From positions 6,791-70,790 of the forward strand of contig JBDRAL010000115.1 in assembly GCA_039793685.1 (NCBI GenBank): a stretch of DNA of 64,000 bases, read 5' to 3'. This DNA comes from JAAFHI01 sp039793685 (GTDB lineage: Bacteria > Acidobacteriota > Blastocatellia > Chloracidobacteriales > Chloracidobacteriaceae). Of the stretch, positions 1 to 8,728 are shown one piece after another. Made by a program: the position numbers and the translations under genes. The notes beneath the pieces were generated by a model. It was not told the origin of the DNA and did not search any database. It saw only the letters and a list, made by a program, of their open reading frames with translations. Every line of letters begins with the position of its first letter. The first letter of the stretch is position 1.

Positions 1-698
1 CGGTGATCGACATTCTGGCCATCACGTTCGGCGACAATGGGCAGGTGGTGGATCAGTTGGACTGGACCCGGAAAATCCGGCTCACTCACGAAATGTTCAA
101 AAAGGCGATGGGGAACGGTTTTGTGCTTTCCATCGACATCCCCGTCAAGAAACCGGGGCCGTACCAGTTCCGCATTGCCGTTCGTGACGCAACCTCGCAA
201 CGGGTAGGATCGGGCGGCCAGTTCATCGCGGTCCCCGATCTCGGCAAGCCGAACCTTGCGGTTTCAGGTCTGTTCCTCACCGGATTGACCGTGACCGGCG
301 GCAACGGCAAGCCGGTCGAGGTCAAGGAATCGGAACTGCCCAAGGCCACCCCGGCGGTGCGCGAGTTCGAGCCGGGGCAGGGCGTCGCGGTTAGCGGCTT
401 TGCCTACAACCCGCGGCTTGAAAGCAGGTCAGGACAACCCCAACTGACGACGGATCTGAAGATTTTCAAGGACGGCCGGGAAATTTTCGCGGGCGGCCAG
501 GAGGCGGTTTCCCTCACGGGCATCACCGACTTCCGCCGCGTCGGACTGTCCCGCGCAATTCAGCTTCCCGGCCGAATCGAACCGGGCGTTTACATCCTGC
601 AACTGACGATTACCGACCTCAACCAGACCGACGTCAAACGGCGGACCGTCTCCCAGTGGATGGATTTCACGGTCGCCCCGAAAGAGATCGGGAAGTAG
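1..698 (+). CDS. VWFA-related domain protein, C-terminal part (5' truncated by window)
   Basis: The frame is open from the first base, so the gene begins left of the window and only about 230 C-terminal residues are visible. The segment GPYQFRIAVRD followed by GSGGQFIAVPDL is the arrangement I know from the tails of acidobacterial VWFA-related proteins (TIGR03436-type), in which a von Willebrand A fold precedes a beta-rich C-terminal region. The VWA metal-binding site itself would lie upstream and cannot be checked. No membrane segment is visible. The gene converges on the mgtE-like gene, 63 bases away, with no obvious terminator between them. The family assignment is by recognition of the tail only; a precise function cannot be given. 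Confidence 0.6.
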   Translation, partial: VIDILAITFGDNGQVVDQLDWTRKIRLTHEMFKKAMGNGFVLSIDIPVKKPGPYQFRIAVRDATSQRVGSGGQFIAVPDLGKPNLAVSGLFLTGLTVTGGNGKPVEVKESELPKATPAVREFEPGQGVAVSGFAYNPRLESRSGQPQLTTDLKIFKDGREIFAGGQEAVSLTGITDFRRVGLSRAIQLPGRIEPGVYILQLTITDLNQTDVKRRTVSQWMDFTVAPKEIGK

Positions 699-761
699 GG
701 TTGGGGGGAGGATTGTCATTGATTTCCAAAGGGATTCAACGATTCCCCCATTCCTCATCCT

Positions 762-2138
762 TCAACCGCCGAGCAGTTTCCAGGCAAGGCCGAGGTAGCA
801 CAGCGTCCCGGAAACAATGGTGATCGTGACCGCAAGGACCGAGGCGTAGGCCGCCGGTTCTTCGGTCACACGGCGCAGGGCGAAGGGCACGAGCGCGCCC
901 GAAAGCGTGGCCGTCAGCAAGGTACAAAACATCCCCGCGCCAACCGCGATGGCGAGCGGCGCGCTGTGCAGCCACGCGAGCGTCACCGACGCCAGCACCA
1001 GCCCGAACAACACGCCGTTGCCCGCGCCGACAAGCAGTTCCTTGAACAACACCTTGCGGACCGCCTCGCCGGTCATGTCGCCGAACGCCGCCAGGCTCCG
1101 GACGATGACCGTCAGCGTCTGCATCACGGCATCCGCGCCCATCACGGCGATGATCGGCAGCATCACCGCGACCGGAAGCTGGGAATGGAACATTTTCGAG
1201 AAGAAATTCACCACCAGCCCGGCCAGGACCGCCGTCCCGAGGCTCAGGGCGAGCGACGGCAGGCGGCGGCGGAACGACACCGACGGCAGGGCGAGCGCGC
1301 GGTCGTCGGCGTCCACCCCGGCGAGGGCGAACAGATCCTCGGTGGCTTCCTCGCGCATGACGTCGATCACGTCGTCCACCGTCACCATGCCGATGAGCTT
1401 GTTGTCGTCGTCCACCACCGGGACGGCCACCACGTTGAACTTCGCCACGATGCGCGCGACTTCTTCCTGATCGTCCTCGGCGTGGACCTTGATCACGTCG
1501 GTGGACATCAGCTTTTTCAGCGTGGTCGCGGGCGGGTAAAGCAAAAGCTGGCGCAGGGCGACGACGCCGACGAGGTGGTTGCGGTCGTCCACCACATATA
1601 AATAGAAGACCATTTCCAGCCGGTCGGAACTCCGCTGGAGCGCCGTAATCGCTTCCGCCACCGTGAGATGCTCGCGCAGGCTGTAGACGTCGGGCGTCAT
1701 GATGCGTCCGGCGGTGTTCTCCGGAAACTGGAGCAATTCCTGCGCGACCATCGAGCGTTCCATTTGCATCGAGGTCAGGACCTGTTCGCGGCGTTCCTCG
1801 GTGAGCGCCGACAGCAGGTGCGCCGCGTCGTCGGCGGGCAGTTCCTGCAACAGACTTGAAATTTCCTCGGGGTCGAGTTCGTCGAGAACGTCGAGCGGGT
1901 CATCCTGCGCCGACATTTCGCTCACGGCGACGGCGGCGAGCGTCAGATTTTCCAGATAAAGCTGCCGGAACACCGTGTCGCGGTCGCGCGCCTTGAGGTT
2001 GGTGAGAACGTACGCGATGTCCGCCGGGCGTAACTGCTTTAGAAACGTGAGATAGCTCGCCGTCGCCCCGCGTTTGACGAGGCGCGACACGGTTTCAACC
2101 GCCCGCTGGGGCGTGTAAGACGACGTGTACTGTTCCAT
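762..2138 (-). CDS. mgtE: MgtE-family magnesium transporter, atypical pore
   Basis: This 458-residue protein has the MgtE layout: an N-terminal helical MgtE_N domain (about 1-135), two CBS domains (about 140-260, with LVGVVALRQLL and LIGMVTVDDVID) and a five-helix membrane domain (about 285-455). The family imports Mg2+ and is gated by Mg2+ binding to the cytosolic domains. Start chosen at 2138 because GGAAGG lies about 8 bases upstream; an upstream extension to 2183 has no such signal. Oddity: near the C-terminus, where MgtE normally reads P-x-x-x-T-T-x-x-D-x-x-G, this protein reads AVTITIVSG, so the pore aspartate is an isoleucine. The usual GGNAGxQ segment is GADAVMQ. Substrate may therefore differ from Mg2+. 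Family placement is firm, transport function less so. Confidence 0.85.
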   Translation of the reverse strand: MEQYTSSYTPQRAVETVSRLVKRGATASYLTFLKQLRPADIAYVLTNLKARDRDTVFRQLYLENLTLAAVAVSEMSAQDDPLDVLDELDPEEISSLLQELPADDAAHLLSALTEERREQVLTSMQMERSMVAQELLQFPENTAGRIMTPDVYSLREHLTVAEAITALQRSSDRLEMVFYLYVVDDRNHLVGVVALRQLLLYPPATTLKKLMSTDVIKVHAEDDQEEVARIVAKFNVVAVPVVDDDNKLIGMVTVDDVIDVMREEATEDLFALAGVDADDRALALPSVSFRRRLPSLALSLGTAVLAGLVVNFFSKMFHSQLPVAVMLPIIAVMGADAVMQTLTVIVRSLAAFGDMTGEAVRKVLFKELLVGAGNGVLFGLVLASVTLAWLHSAPLAIAVGAGMFCTLLTATLSGALVPFALRRVTEEPAAYASVLAVTITIVSGTLCYLGLAWKLLGG

Positions 2139-2217
2139 CGGATTGCCTTCCGGCGAGTTACTTGAGGGAGTCCTACCTACCACAGCGGGGAGGGGGAAGA
2201 AAAGAAGGGATGAAGAA

Positions 2218-2350
2218 AGTCTGGAGTCGAGAGTCTGAAGTCTGGAGTCAAAACAAAAAACTTCGGGAGGTTGAAGCTTCCGAATACCTTCTCATTTGAA
2301 ATTCCGGATTTTCAGTCTTGACTCCAGACTCTCGACTCCAGACTCCAGAC
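2218..2350. repeat. Family A word repeat, inverted arms (divergent intergenic)
   Basis: The left arm (2218-2258) is made of degenerate copies of AGTCTGGAGTC joined by CGAG. The right arm (2314-2350) is the same words in reverse complement (GACTCCAGACTCTCGACTCC). They are separated by about 55 bases of ordinary sequence. The element lies between divergently transcribed genes, so it cannot be a simple terminator for either. The remainder of the 310-base gap shows no other recognisable feature. Confidence 0.85.
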
Positions 2351-2448
2351 TTTGTTTTCAAGAAATCCGTTTTCTTTTTTCCGCGCGGAAGACACTATGC
2401 GGCGAACCCGAAGCCGTAAATCCGTCATTTCTCCACATGGAGCGTCAC

Positions 2449-4002
2449 ATGCACGATTTCATCATCGTCGGCGCGGGTTCGGCGGGCTGCGTTCTGGCCG
2501 CCCGGCTGACCGAAGATCCCGCCGTCAAGGTTCTGCTGCTCGAAGCGGGCGGCCCTGATCGCCGTCAGGAAATCCACATTCCCGCCGCATTCGCGAAAAT
2601 GTTCAAGTCCGAACAGGACTGGGCCTATTTCACCGAGCCGCAACCGCATCTCGCCGGGCGAAAGCTGTTCTGTCCGCGCGGGAAAATGCTCGGCGGGTCG
2701 AGTTCGCTCAACGCGATGATCTACATCCGGGGCCACCGGCTGGATTTCGACGGCTGGCGCGACGCAGGGAATGAGGGATGGGGCTACGCCGACGTTCTGC
2801 CCTTGTTCAAGAAGTCGGAAAACCGGGAGCGCGGCGCGAATGAATTTCACGGAATCGGCGGTCCGCTCAACGTCGCCGACCACCGGACGCTCAATCCGCT
2901 TTCAAGAACCTTCGTGGACGCCGCCGCGGAAGCCGGTTTTCCGCTTAACGACGACTTCAACGGCGCGGAGCAGGCCGGATTCGGCGCGTATCAGATCACG
3001 CAGAAAAATGGGAAACGCCACAGCACGGCGGCGGCCTTTCTCAAGCCTGCCCTCAACCGCCCCAACCTGACGGTCAAAACCGGCGCGCTCGTCACCCGGC
3101 TGGTCATCGAAAACCGCCGCGTGACGGCCGTTGAATATCGGGTTGACGGTCGCACCGAACGCGCCGCCGCCGGGCTGGAGGTGGTGCTGTGCGGCGGGGC
3201 GATCAATTCGCCGCAACTCCTGATGCTTTCGGGCATCGGTCCCGCCAATCATTTGAAATCATTGGGAATAACGCCGGTTCACGATCTGTCCGGCGTGGGC
3301 GAAAATCTACAGGATCACCTGTTTTTGTCCGTCGCGTACGCCTGCCGGAAGCCCGTTTCACTCGCGTCCGCCGAATCGCTCGGCAGCATCGCCAACTATC
3401 TCATCTTCAAACGCGGCCACCTCACGTCGAACATCGGCGAAGCGGGCGGATTCCTCAAAACTAATCCGAACCTGCCCGCGCCGGACCTCCAGTTTCATTT
3501 TGCCCCGGCCTACTATCTGGAACACGGCTTCGTAAAACCGGAAGGCCACGGGCTGACCATCGCGCCGACGCTGATCCGGCCCAAAAGCGTCGGGCGGCTG
3601 ACGCTGCGTTCAAGCGATCCGTCCGCGCCGCCGGTCATCGAGCCGAATTTCCTGTCGCATGAAGATGATATGAAAACGCTCGTCGCGGGCGTCCGCGTGG
3701 CCCATCGCATCGCGCGGACACTGGCGTTCGACGAATTTCGCGGCGCGGAATATCGCCCCGGACTCGAAGACGCCGACGATTCGACGGTCGAGAAGTACAT
3801 CCGGGAAAACGTCGAAACCATCTACCACCCGGTCGGGACCTGCGCGATGGGAAGCGTGACCGACGCGCGGCTGCGCGTTCACGGTCTGGAAAACCTGCGC
3901 GTCGCCGATGCCTCGGTGATGCCGACCATCGTCGCCGGAAACACCAACGCGGCCACCATCATGATCGGCGAAAAGGCGGCGGCGTTCCTAACGAAAAATT
4001 AA
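2449..4002 (+). CDS. GMC family FAD-dependent oxidoreductase (choline dehydrogenase-like)
   Basis: The 517-residue flavoprotein belongs to the glucose-methanol-choline family, which oxidises alcohols with FAD. The N-terminus carries the Rossmann dinucleotide motif (IIVGAGSAGCVLAARL, about 4-19) with LLLEAGG after it. The GMC signature GGSSSLNAMIYIRG follows near 83-96. The C-terminal GMC_oxred_C domain ends with the His/Asn active-site region (YHPVGTCAMG, then NTNAATIMIGE). Length fits bacterial choline or aryl-alcohol dehydrogenase-like members. Start chosen at 2449 because GGAG stands 6 bases before it; an ATG at 2437 has no ribosome site, and the long upstream extension runs through the repeat. 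No betaine genes are nearby, so the substrate is unknown. Confidence 0.9.
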   Translation: MHDFIIVGAGSAGCVLAARLTEDPAVKVLLLEAGGPDRRQEIHIPAAFAKMFKSEQDWAYFTEPQPHLAGRKLFCPRGKMLGGSSSLNAMIYIRGHRLDFDGWRDAGNEGWGYADVLPLFKKSENRERGANEFHGIGGPLNVADHRTLNPLSRTFVDAAAEAGFPLNDDFNGAEQAGFGAYQITQKNGKRHSTAAAFLKPALNRPNLTVKTGALVTRLVIENRRVTAVEYRVDGRTERAAAGLEVVLCGGAINSPQLLMLSGIGPANHLKSLGITPVHDLSGVGENLQDHLFLSVAYACRKPVSLASAESLGSIANYLIFKRGHLTSNIGEAGGFLKTNPNLPAPDLQFHFAPAYYLEHGFVKPEGHGLTIAPTLIRPKSVGRLTLRSSDPSAPPVIEPNFLSHEDDMKTLVAGVRVAHRIARTLAFDEFRGAEYRPGLEDADDSTVEKYIRENVETIYHPVGTCAMGSVTDARLRVHGLENLRVADASVMPTIVAGNTNAATIMIGEKAAAFLTKN

Positions 4003-4254
4003 TGTGGGCTGGAAAAAATTCCGCGCCCGCTTTCAAAAAAATTTTCAGTGAAAAAATGTGTTGGACGGAGGTGAAAAACGACCCGAAAGACGCTGAACGA
4101 GACTTTCGACGGCAACAACTGTCCTGTATAGCAGGCAAGTGGCAGAGAATTTTTCCAGTCTTCCGGCCCTCCCCCGGCGTCTGAACGGCGTTGGGTTCAG
4201 TCGCGGTTCGTGAGCAGGAAAAATTCGGGCAATCCCCGTTCGGGAGTTGAGTTG

Positions 4255-6147
4255 ATGCTGTTTTCCGCTTCCCGTCCTTTCTTCGCGCAGCCGCTTCGCG
4301 GTCTCTTTCTTCTGTTTTTTCTGTTCTGTTTCGCCGCCGTCGGGCGCGCCCAGAACTTCGTTTACGTCAACAACAACAATCAGACCAACACGGTTTCCGC
4401 TTTTTCGGTCGCGCCGACCGGCGCGCTGACGAAAATCGCCGACACGCCGACCGGCGGCACGGGGTCGGGCGGTTCGCTGTTTCCCGCCGACCGCGCCGCC
4501 GCGACCGTCACCGGGAATTTTCTTTATGTGGGGAACGACGGCGATGGCACGGTGAGCGCCTTCGTCATCAATCCGGCAACCGGCGGGCTGACGCCCATCG
4601 GAACGCCCGTTTCGGTCGGTGGCGCTTCCGACGGGATTTCGATTCAGCCCACGCCGGACGGGAAATTCCTCTACGTTGCGAATTTTCTCTCTTCCGGAAC
4701 CGATACCACGCTTGCCGCGTTCGCGATTGACGCCGCGACCGGCGCGCTGACGCCCATCGGGACGACCCCGGCGGGCGGGCGCGTGTCGCACCTGACGGTT
4801 TCCGCCGACGGACGCTTTCTGGCGGCGGCGCTGTTCGGTCCGCCGTCGCGGGCCGCGATCTACCTCATCAACCCGACCAACGGCGCGCTGACCGCCGCGA
4901 CGGGGTCGCCGTTCGCGCTCGACCCCGACAACGTCGTCGGCAGTCTCGCAATCGACTGCGCCGGGACGCGCCTGTTCGCCGCCATCGACGTGGGAGGCGG
5001 CAGTCCGGCGCGGATTCGGGTGTACAACGTGACGCAAACCGGCGCGGACACCGGCGCGCTGACCGAAATCGCCGGTTCGCCGTTCAACATCGCGGGAACG
5101 ACCAACGCCAGCACGTTGACGCTGAGTTCGAACGACCGTTTTCTGTTCGTCGGAAATCAGGGTGCGGGAAACACGATTACCGCGCTGGCGGTGGCCCCCG
5201 ACGGGTCGCTTTCGCCCGTCTCCGGATCGCCGTTTCCGGCGGGCGGCGGCATCGTCGGCGGACTCGCGACCAGCCGCGACGGACGATTTCTGTATTCCGT
5301 GACCTTCGGCGCGGCCTCGTCGGTCGTCGTGTTGCGGACCGCGCTCGCCACCGGGCAACTCGCCGCCGTTCCGGGCAGCCCCTTCCCGACCGGACAGGGC
5401 GGCGGCGCGCAATCGGTCGCGGCCTTTCCGGCGAAAAACTGTGCCGCCGGGCCGGCCTTCTCCGTGGCGACCCCGGGGCAGTTCCGCCCGACGAACGGAT
5501 TCGTCTACCTCAGAAATTCCAACACCACCGGCATCGCCGACACCGAATTTTTTTACGGAACGGCGAATGACCTGCCCATCGCGGGCGACTGGAACGGCGA
5601 CGGCATCGACACGATTGGCGTGTTCCGGGACGGCCAGTTTTTCCTCAGAAATTCGAACGACACCGGTTTCGCCGACATCAACTTCGCTTTCGGCGCGCCC
5701 GGCGACCTGCCTATCGCGGGTGATTGGGACGGCGACGGCATCGACACGGTCGGAATCGTCCGGGGGAACACGATTTTTCTGAGAAACACGAACGCGGCCG
5801 GCGCGCCGGACGTCAGCTTCGTCTACGGCACCCCCGGGGATCTCTGCATTGCGGGCGACTGGGATGGCGACGGCATCGACACCGTCGGATGTTTCCGTCC
5901 GTCGAACGGCTTCGTTTTTCTGCGAAATTCCAATACGACGGGCGTTGCCGACATTGAATTCTTCTACGGCATCGCGGGCGACAAACCGGTGGCGGGCGAC
6001 TGGAACGGCGATGGCGTGGACACCATCGGCGTGGTTCGCGGCAACGAATGGCTGTTGAGAAATTCGAATTCCACCGGCTTCGCCGATCTTCAATTCACCT
6101 ACGGCACGCCGACCGACACACCGATTGTGGGAAGGTGGATTCGGTAA
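4255..6147 (+). CDS. Secreted beta-propeller protein with FG-GAP-like C-terminal repeats
   Basis: Of 630 residues, the first ~33 form a signal peptide (LFLLFFLFCFAAVGRAQ). Residues to about 400 are a lactonase-type beta-propeller (7-bladed PF10282-like), with recurring phrases such as FLYVGNDGDGTVSAF and GRFLYSVTFG. The last ~215 residues hold five FG-GAP-like units built on RNSNTTGIADTEFFYG and PIAGDWNGDGIDTIG; their DxDGDGxD loops look calcium-binding. This C-terminal block is nearly the same as in the next gene. Start at 4255 is supported by GGGAG about 9 bases upstream; a GTG at 4210 is the alternative. Probably an extracellular or cell-surface protein; no enzymatic role can be claimed. 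The upstream 252-base gap shows nothing I can name. Confidence 0.8.
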   Translation: MLFSASRPFFAQPLRGLFLLFFLFCFAAVGRAQNFVYVNNNNQTNTVSAFSVAPTGALTKIADTPTGGTGSGGSLFPADRAAATVTGNFLYVGNDGDGTVSAFVINPATGGLTPIGTPVSVGGASDGISIQPTPDGKFLYVANFLSSGTDTTLAAFAIDAATGALTPIGTTPAGGRVSHLTVSADGRFLAAALFGPPSRAAIYLINPTNGALTAATGSPFALDPDNVVGSLAIDCAGTRLFAAIDVGGGSPARIRVYNVTQTGADTGALTEIAGSPFNIAGTTNASTLTLSSNDRFLFVGNQGAGNTITALAVAPDGSLSPVSGSPFPAGGGIVGGLATSRDGRFLYSVTFGAASSVVVLRTALATGQLAAVPGSPFPTGQGGGAQSVAAFPAKNCAAGPAFSVATPGQFRPTNGFVYLRNSNTTGIADTEFFYGTANDLPIAGDWNGDGIDTIGVFRDGQFFLRNSNDTGFADINFAFGAPGDLPIAGDWDGDGIDTVGIVRGNTIFLRNTNAAGAPDVSFVYGTPGDLCIAGDWDGDGIDTVGCFRPSNGFVFLRNSNTTGVADIEFFYGIAGDKPVAGDWNGDGVDTIGVVRGNEWLLRNSNSTGFADLQFTYGTPTDTPIVGRWIR

Positions 6148-6151
6148 AAAC

Positions 6152-6273
6152 AGTCTGGAGCCGAGAGTCTGGAGTCTGGAGTCGAGCGTCCGGAGTCTGA
6201 GACGCGAAATCGAAAATCTGAAATCGAAAATCTTCAATTCTGCTTTTGACTCCAGACTATTTTTTCCAGACTT
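6152..6273. repeat. Family A repeat with nested family B words
   Basis: Left arm words are AGTCTGGAGTC variants (6152-6202) and the right arm is TTGACTCCAGAC and TCCAGACTTT (6246-6273). Between them lie family B words (CGAAAATCTGAAATC, AATCTTCAATT). This is the only place where two families are nested. The left arm begins 4 bases after the upstream stop codon. Confidence 0.8.
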
Positions 6274-6360
6274 TCCCCCTCACCGTTTCGTCTGACGGTT
6301 CACGATTGAAAAATTTGTCCCGCGCGGTCGGCGGGAGACCTACAAAGTGAGCCGAAAAAG

Positions 6361-8490
6361 ATGCTTCTTTTTTCAGGCGCGCGCCGCTTCGCGTGGTGCG
6401 CGGTTTTCGTGTTTCTGTCGGGAATGGCGGTTTTCGCGCAGGACGGCACGCTCGACACCGGTTTTTCACCCGGTACCGGCCCGGACGGCGACGTGAACGC
6501 GGTCGCAATTCAATCCGACGGGAAAATGCTCATCGGCGGCGCGTTTCGCAACGTCGCCGGGAGCGCGCGCGCGGGCATCGCGCGGCTCAACGCCGACGGA
6601 TCGCTCGATACGAGTTTCAACCCGGGCACGGGCACGGATTTCGACGTTTTCATCATCGCCCTTCAACCGGACGGGAAAATCCTCATCGGCGGGGACTTTT
6701 CGACATTCAACGGCGTGTCGCGCAACGGCGTCGCCCGGCTCAACGCCGACGGGACGCTCGACGCGAGTTTCAATCCCGGAAGCGGGACGGACGTGGACGT
6801 TTACGCCGTCGTCCCGCTTTCCGACGGGAAAATGCTTATCGGCGGCGACTTCACGACCTACAACGGGACAAACCGCCGGGCGCTCATCCGGGTGGACGCG
6901 ACCGGCGCGATTGACGGGACGTTCAATACCGGAAACGTTTTTCCGTCGGGCGCGGCGGTCTATGACATGTTCGAGCAGGAAGATGGAAATTTCGTCGTTG
7001 GCGGCGCGTTTCAGACCGTCGGCGGCGCGACCCGGCGCAACATCGTCCGGTTGAATGCCGATGGCACGCTCGACACGACCTTCAATCCGAACGGCGGGTT
7101 CAATCAGGATATCTATGTGATGGACCTGCTTCCCGACGGACGAATCATCGCGGGCGGCCCGTTTACGAATTTCAACGGGACGGCCCGAAGCGGCATCGCG
7201 CGGCTCAACGCCGACGGCACGCTCGACACGGGGTTTACTCCGGGCAGCGGCATCGCCGGACTGAACGGCGACACGTTTTCCTATGTGAACGACCTTTCAT
7301 TGCAGGTGGATGGAAAGGCGGTGCTGGTCGGAAATTTCACGACCTTTAACGGCACGTCCCGGCGGAGCGTCGTCCGGGTGAACGCCGACGGTACGCTCGA
7401 CACCGGGTTCAGCGTCGGACAGGGCGCGAACAGCGCGGTTTATGCGCTCGGCCCGCAGCCCGACGGGCGGGCGGTCATTGCGGGAATCTTCACGGCCTAC
7501 AACACGACGCCCCGCGCGCGCGTCGCCCGAATCTTCGGAACCGGTTGCATCTATTCGGTTTCGCCGACCACGCTGCCGCTTCCGGCCATCGGCGGCACGA
7601 CAGCGGTTTCAGTCACCGTCGATGCGGGCTGCGCGTGGACGGCGACGAGCAACGATTCCTTCATCACGGTCACGTCCGGGGCGAGCGGCGCGGGCAACGG
7701 CGCGGTTCAGCTTTCAGTACGCCCCAACCCCGGCGTCTCGCGGTCCGGGACGCTCACCATCGCCGGTCAGACCGTGACGGTGAACCAGTCGGCGCGGAAC
7801 GCGGCCACACCCGGCCAGTACCGCCCGTCGAACGGGTTCGTGTACGTCCGCAATTCCAATGACACCGGCTTCGCCGACACCGAGTTTTTCTACGGAACGG
7901 CCAGCGACCTGCCCATCGCGGGCGACTGGAACGGTGACGGTACGGACACGATCGGCATTTTCCGCGACGGGCAGTTTTTCCTGCGAAATTCGAATGACAC
8001 CGGTTTCGCCGACATCAATTTCGCATTCGGCACAACCGGCGACATTCCGATTGCGGGTGATTGGGACGGCGACGGCGTGGACTCCATCGGCCTTGTGCGC
8101 GGCAATCTCGTCTTCCTGAAAAACTCGAACACCGGTGGCGCGCCGGACATCGTTCTGGTTTACGGAAACGGAACGGACATCTACATCGCGGGCGACTGGG
8201 ACGGCGACGGCATCGACACCATCGGCTGCTTCCGTCCGACGAACGGCTTTGTTTACCTGCGAAATTCCAACACGACGGGGATTGCCGACATTGAATTTTT
8301 CTACGGCATCGCGGGCGACAAGCCGGTGGCGGGCGACTGGAACGCCGACGGCGTGGACACCATCGGGATCGTGCGGGGCAACGAGTGGTTTTTGAGAAAT
8401 TCGAATTCCACCGGCTTCGCCGAGGTGGTGTTCACCTACGGCACGCCGACCGATACGCCGATTGTCGGGGACTGGAATGGAACGCCATGA
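6361..8490 (+). CDS. Secreted delta-60 repeat/BACON/FG-GAP-like protein
   Basis: A 709-residue exported protein. Residues 1-26 are a signal peptide ending AVFAQ. Residues about 27-390 contain seven delta-60-type repeats (TIGR02608-like; recurring DGTLDTGFSPG, QSDGKMLIGGAF, RLNADG). A BACON/beta-sandwich domain follows (about 395-480; TTLPLPAIGGTTAVSV through GQTVTVNQS). The last ~225 residues are the same FG-GAP-like block as in the preceding gene, with repeated AGDWDGDGIDTIG loops. The two neighbouring proteins therefore share a C-terminal module joined to unrelated N-terminal propellers. Both are likely displayed or secreted; the shared tail could serve as an anchor or carbohydrate-binding unit, which is inference. 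The start is the first ATG before a good signal peptide; its ribosome site is weak. Confidence 0.8.
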   Translation: MLLFSGARRFAWCAVFVFLSGMAVFAQDGTLDTGFSPGTGPDGDVNAVAIQSDGKMLIGGAFRNVAGSARAGIARLNADGSLDTSFNPGTGTDFDVFIIALQPDGKILIGGDFSTFNGVSRNGVARLNADGTLDASFNPGSGTDVDVYAVVPLSDGKMLIGGDFTTYNGTNRRALIRVDATGAIDGTFNTGNVFPSGAAVYDMFEQEDGNFVVGGAFQTVGGATRRNIVRLNADGTLDTTFNPNGGFNQDIYVMDLLPDGRIIAGGPFTNFNGTARSGIARLNADGTLDTGFTPGSGIAGLNGDTFSYVNDLSLQVDGKAVLVGNFTTFNGTSRRSVVRVNADGTLDTGFSVGQGANSAVYALGPQPDGRAVIAGIFTAYNTTPRARVARIFGTGCIYSVSPTTLPLPAIGGTTAVSVTVDAGCAWTATSNDSFITVTSGASGAGNGAVQLSVRPNPGVSRSGTLTIAGQTVTVNQSARNAATPGQYRPSNGFVYVRNSNDTGFADTEFFYGTASDLPIAGDWNGDGTDTIGIFRDGQFFLRNSNDTGFADINFAFGTTGDIPIAGDWDGDGVDSIGLVRGNLVFLKNSNTGGAPDIVLVYGNGTDIYIAGDWDGDGIDTIGCFRPTNGFVYLRNSNTTGIADIEFFYGIAGDKPVAGDWNADGVDTIGIVRGNEWFLRNSNSTGFAEVVFTYGTPTDTPIVGDWNGTP

Positions 8491-8493
8491 AGA

Positions 8494-8583
8494 AGTCTGG
8501 GGAGTCTGGGGAGTCTGGGGAGTCTGGGGAGTCTGGGGAGTCTGGGGAGTCTGGGGAGTCTGGGGAGTCTGGGGAGTCTGGGG
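8494..8583. repeat. Perfect 9-bp tandem array, 10 units of AGTCTGGGG
   Basis: Ten exact, uninterrupted copies of AGTCTGGGG, then a partial AGTC. The array starts 3 bases after the stop codon of the preceding gene. No spacers separate the units, so this is not a CRISPR. It forms the left arm of the family A element that ends at 8728. Confidence 0.97.
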
Positions 8584-8728
8584 AGTCGAGCGGACTTCTT
8601 TGACTATTCGATGTCAAGTCCTTTTCTATCAAAGACTTTCAGACTTTAATTTTCCAAACTTCATCGTTCATCATTCATCGTTTGTCTTGACTCCCAAGAC
8701 CCTCAAGACTCCCCAGACTCTCAAGACT
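8494..8728. repeat. Family A element: tandem left arm, degenerate inverted right arm
   Basis: The tandem array is matched by an inverted, degenerate right arm at about 8685-8728 (TTGACTCCCAAGACC, AGACTCCCCAGACTC). The right arm supplies the stop codon of the SpoIIE-type phosphatase gene. The intervening 100 bases (8590-8685) carry loose TTCATCGTTC-like words and nothing else recognisable. Confidence 0.8.

Noticed and set aside
2296..2448. Upstream extension of the GMC oxidoreductase
   Set aside because: It reads through the family A repeat; a ribosome site directly before 2449 marks the real start.
4045..6237. Antisense open frame of 730 codons over the propeller gene
   Set aside because: Low-complexity Arg/Gly-rich translation; typical shadow of a high-GC gene with strong third-position bias. 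Real signal peptide and domains are on the plus strand.
8494..8583. CRISPR-like array
   Set aside because: The units are contiguous 9-mers without spacers and no cas gene is near.
8385..8632. Reading frames giving GES, VWG or DSP tripeptide repeats
   Set aside because: They are produced by the 9-bp tandem array and have no initiation signal; they overlap the end of a real gene.
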